From positions 1 through 5,331 of the forward strand of contig JAFNVD010000107.1 in assembly GCA_017383785.1 (NCBI GenBank): a DNA stretch of 5,331 nucleotides, in the 5' to 3' direction. Origin of the DNA: Peptococcaceae bacterium. GTDB lineage: Bacteria; Bacillota; Peptococcia; Peptococcales; Peptococcaceae. A program made the position numbers and the translations under genes. The notes beneath the pieces were generated by a model. It did no database searches. It was not told the origin of the DNA and saw only the letters and a program-made list of their open reading frames with translations. Positions within the stretch are counted from its first letter, which is position 1. Each line of letters begins with the position of its first letter. Below are positions 5,294 through 5,331 of this stretch, piece after piece.

Positions 5294-5331
5294 AACCCCG
5301 TATCCATCGGATACGGGGTTGATTTATTGTT
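5294..5331 (+). terminator. Terminator hairpin after the HD gene, possibly bidirectional
   Basis: AACCCCGTATCC (5294-5305) and GGATACGGGGTT (5309-5320) form a perfect 12-bp stem with an ATC loop. On the + strand it is followed by an interrupted T-rich tail (5322-5331, reaching the window edge). On the - strand the stem is followed by TTTTGTTGT, an equally good or better T tract, so it could also end a convergent gene lying beyond the right edge. AACAAT (5275-5280) is complementary to ATTGTT (5326-5331), which may lengthen the base of the structure. Confidence 0.85.

Overview
The window is a moderately AT-rich, gene-dense stretch of a bacterial chromosome with all genes on the + strand. Perfect AGGAGG-type Shine-Dalgarno sites, compact hairpin terminators, the order truB-ribF-rpsO-pnp and the protein sequences (for example the PNPase FLKR loop and short C-terminal tail) point to a low/mid-GC Bacillota. 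My feeling is Negativicutes or a related anaerobic lineage, but this is unproven. There are no mobile elements, CRISPR arrays, tRNAs or rRNAs.

Layout. (1) Positions 2-49 hold the last residues of an upstream gene, in the place where a DHH-family phosphoesterase (nrnA type) often sits. It overlaps truB (34-918, tRNA pseudouridine-55 synthase). (2) truB overlaps ribF (911-1870, bifunctional riboflavin kinase/FAD synthetase), which must start at a non-ATG codon. (3) The end of ribF carries a strong promoter (1843-1871) whose -10 box contains the ribF stop codon. It drives rpsO (1963-2232, ribosomal protein S15) through a leader of about 85 nt that can form competing helices, a candidate S15 autoregulatory element. 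rpsO ends in a nested terminator. (4) Positions 2297-2459 form the pnp leader. It contains a near-perfect 36-position RNA duplex (2335-2370 with 2392-2427), and the 3' arm of that duplex is also complementary to the pnp ribosome-binding site. (5) pnp (2460-4568, polynucleotide phosphorylase) is full length with an intact active site and ends in a strong terminator. (6) A separate gene (4678-5268) encodes an HD-superfamily hydrolase of unknown substrate, followed by a 12-bp hairpin that looks able to terminate in both directions.

The genes form the widespread translation/RNA-metabolism cluster: tRNA modification, flavin cofactor synthesis, a small-subunit ribosomal protein and a 3'-5' exoribonuclease. 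All the proteins are ordinary members of known families. The most interesting content is in the non-coding RNA between rpsO and pnp. There, three elements (a Shine-Dalgarno mimic, an anti-Shine-Dalgarno, and the true Shine-Dalgarno) could form a two-state switch by which PNPase controls its own translation. This resembles in logic the RNase III/PNPase control known in E. coli, but adds a direct way of hiding the ribosome-binding site. It is a structural prediction made by eye, not a demonstrated mechanism.
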